Under the pieces are notes generated by a model. It had not been told where the DNA came from. It saw nothing but the letters and a program-made list of their open reading frames with translations, and ran no database searches. DNA of 64,000 nt from M55B167 sp046482825. Its GTDB lineage: Bacteria; Verrucomicrobiota; Kiritimatiellia; RFP12; UBA1067. This document shows positions 63,990-64,000 of this stretch, in pieces. Made by a program: the position numbers and the translations under genes. Location: NCBI GenBank assembly GCA_046482825.1, contig JAWOEI010000081.1, positions 1-64,000 on the forward strand. Direction: 5' to 3'. Position 1 is the stretch's first letter; each line of letters opens with the position of its first letter.

Positions 63990-64000
63990 GTTAAATGGTA

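Noticed and set aside
1..64000. tRNA, rRNA, CRISPR arrays, prophage or transposon genes
   Set aside because: No T-loop plus acceptor pattern, spaced repeats, integrase or transposase was recognised by eye; a covariance-model scan would settle the RNA genes.

Overview
The window looks like a chromosomal segment from a Gram-negative, anaerobe-type bacterium of the PVC superphylum, most likely Lentisphaerota or Kiritimatiellota. This is inferred from gene architecture; there is no rRNA here to confirm it. The pointers are a roughly 720-residue GreA protein with a huge N-terminal extension (as in Chlamydia), a DksA/TraR zinc-finger protein with a histone-H1-like Lys/Ala tail, secreted glycoside hydrolases, System II cytochrome c maturation, and an outer-membrane lipid-transport set. 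I saw no tRNA, rRNA, CRISPR array, insertion sequence or integrase.

Layout. Positions 1-10.8 kb: nitroreductase, then minus-strand genes for secreted carbohydrate enzymes (GH30-like, an (alpha/alpha)6-barrel glycosidase, an SGNH esterase), a first MiaA, a glycosyltransferase, a methyltransferase and an SPFH/NfeD membrane pair. Two small frames here (5.4 kb and 6.6 kb) read as protein only if a one-base homopolymer indel is corrected. Positions 11-17.6 kb: plus-strand housekeeping run of giant GreA, H1-tailed DksA, LspA, a second MiaA, RadC and a sorbitol-6-phosphate-dehydrogenase-like SDR. Positions 17.7-25.2 kb: GyrB, an Hsp20 gene with a sigma-54-type promoter, and a MlaA-MlaC-RND lipid-transport cluster. 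Positions 25.4-28.4 kb: two secreted proteins (TPR orphan, esterase). Positions 28.5-37 kb: sulfur and one-carbon metabolism, with a MetX-MetW fusion, CysE with a Cys-rich N-terminus, cupin, Nudix, FolC, a membrane coiled-coil protein, an RpiB-GlyA fusion and a deoxyribosyltransferase-like protein.

Positions 37-47.7 kb (all minus): a Gld-type ABC exporter operon (ATPase, permease, GldG-like, DUF4340, plus an orphan protein), phosphomannomutase, a coiled-coil membrane protein, ResB-CcsA and a Sel1-repeat protein. Positions 47.8-64 kb: a surface polysaccharide locus. It holds dTDP-rhamnose genes rfbA-rfbD-rfbC (no rfbB in view), three glycosyltransferases, a complete set for CMP-pseudaminic acid (PseB, PseC, a PseH-like acetyltransferase, PseG, PseI, PseF), two capsule-type GT-B-like proteins placed right after pseI, and a Wzx-type flippase.

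The best candidates for something undescribed are the two capsule-transferase-like proteins tied to the pseudaminic acid pathway, the RpiB-GlyA fusion, the acidic Phe-Asp-Glu repeats shared by MlaA and its RND partner, and the orphan protein that ends the Gld-type exporter operon. Starts were chosen from Shine-Dalgarno spacing where possible; several genes use TTG or GTG.
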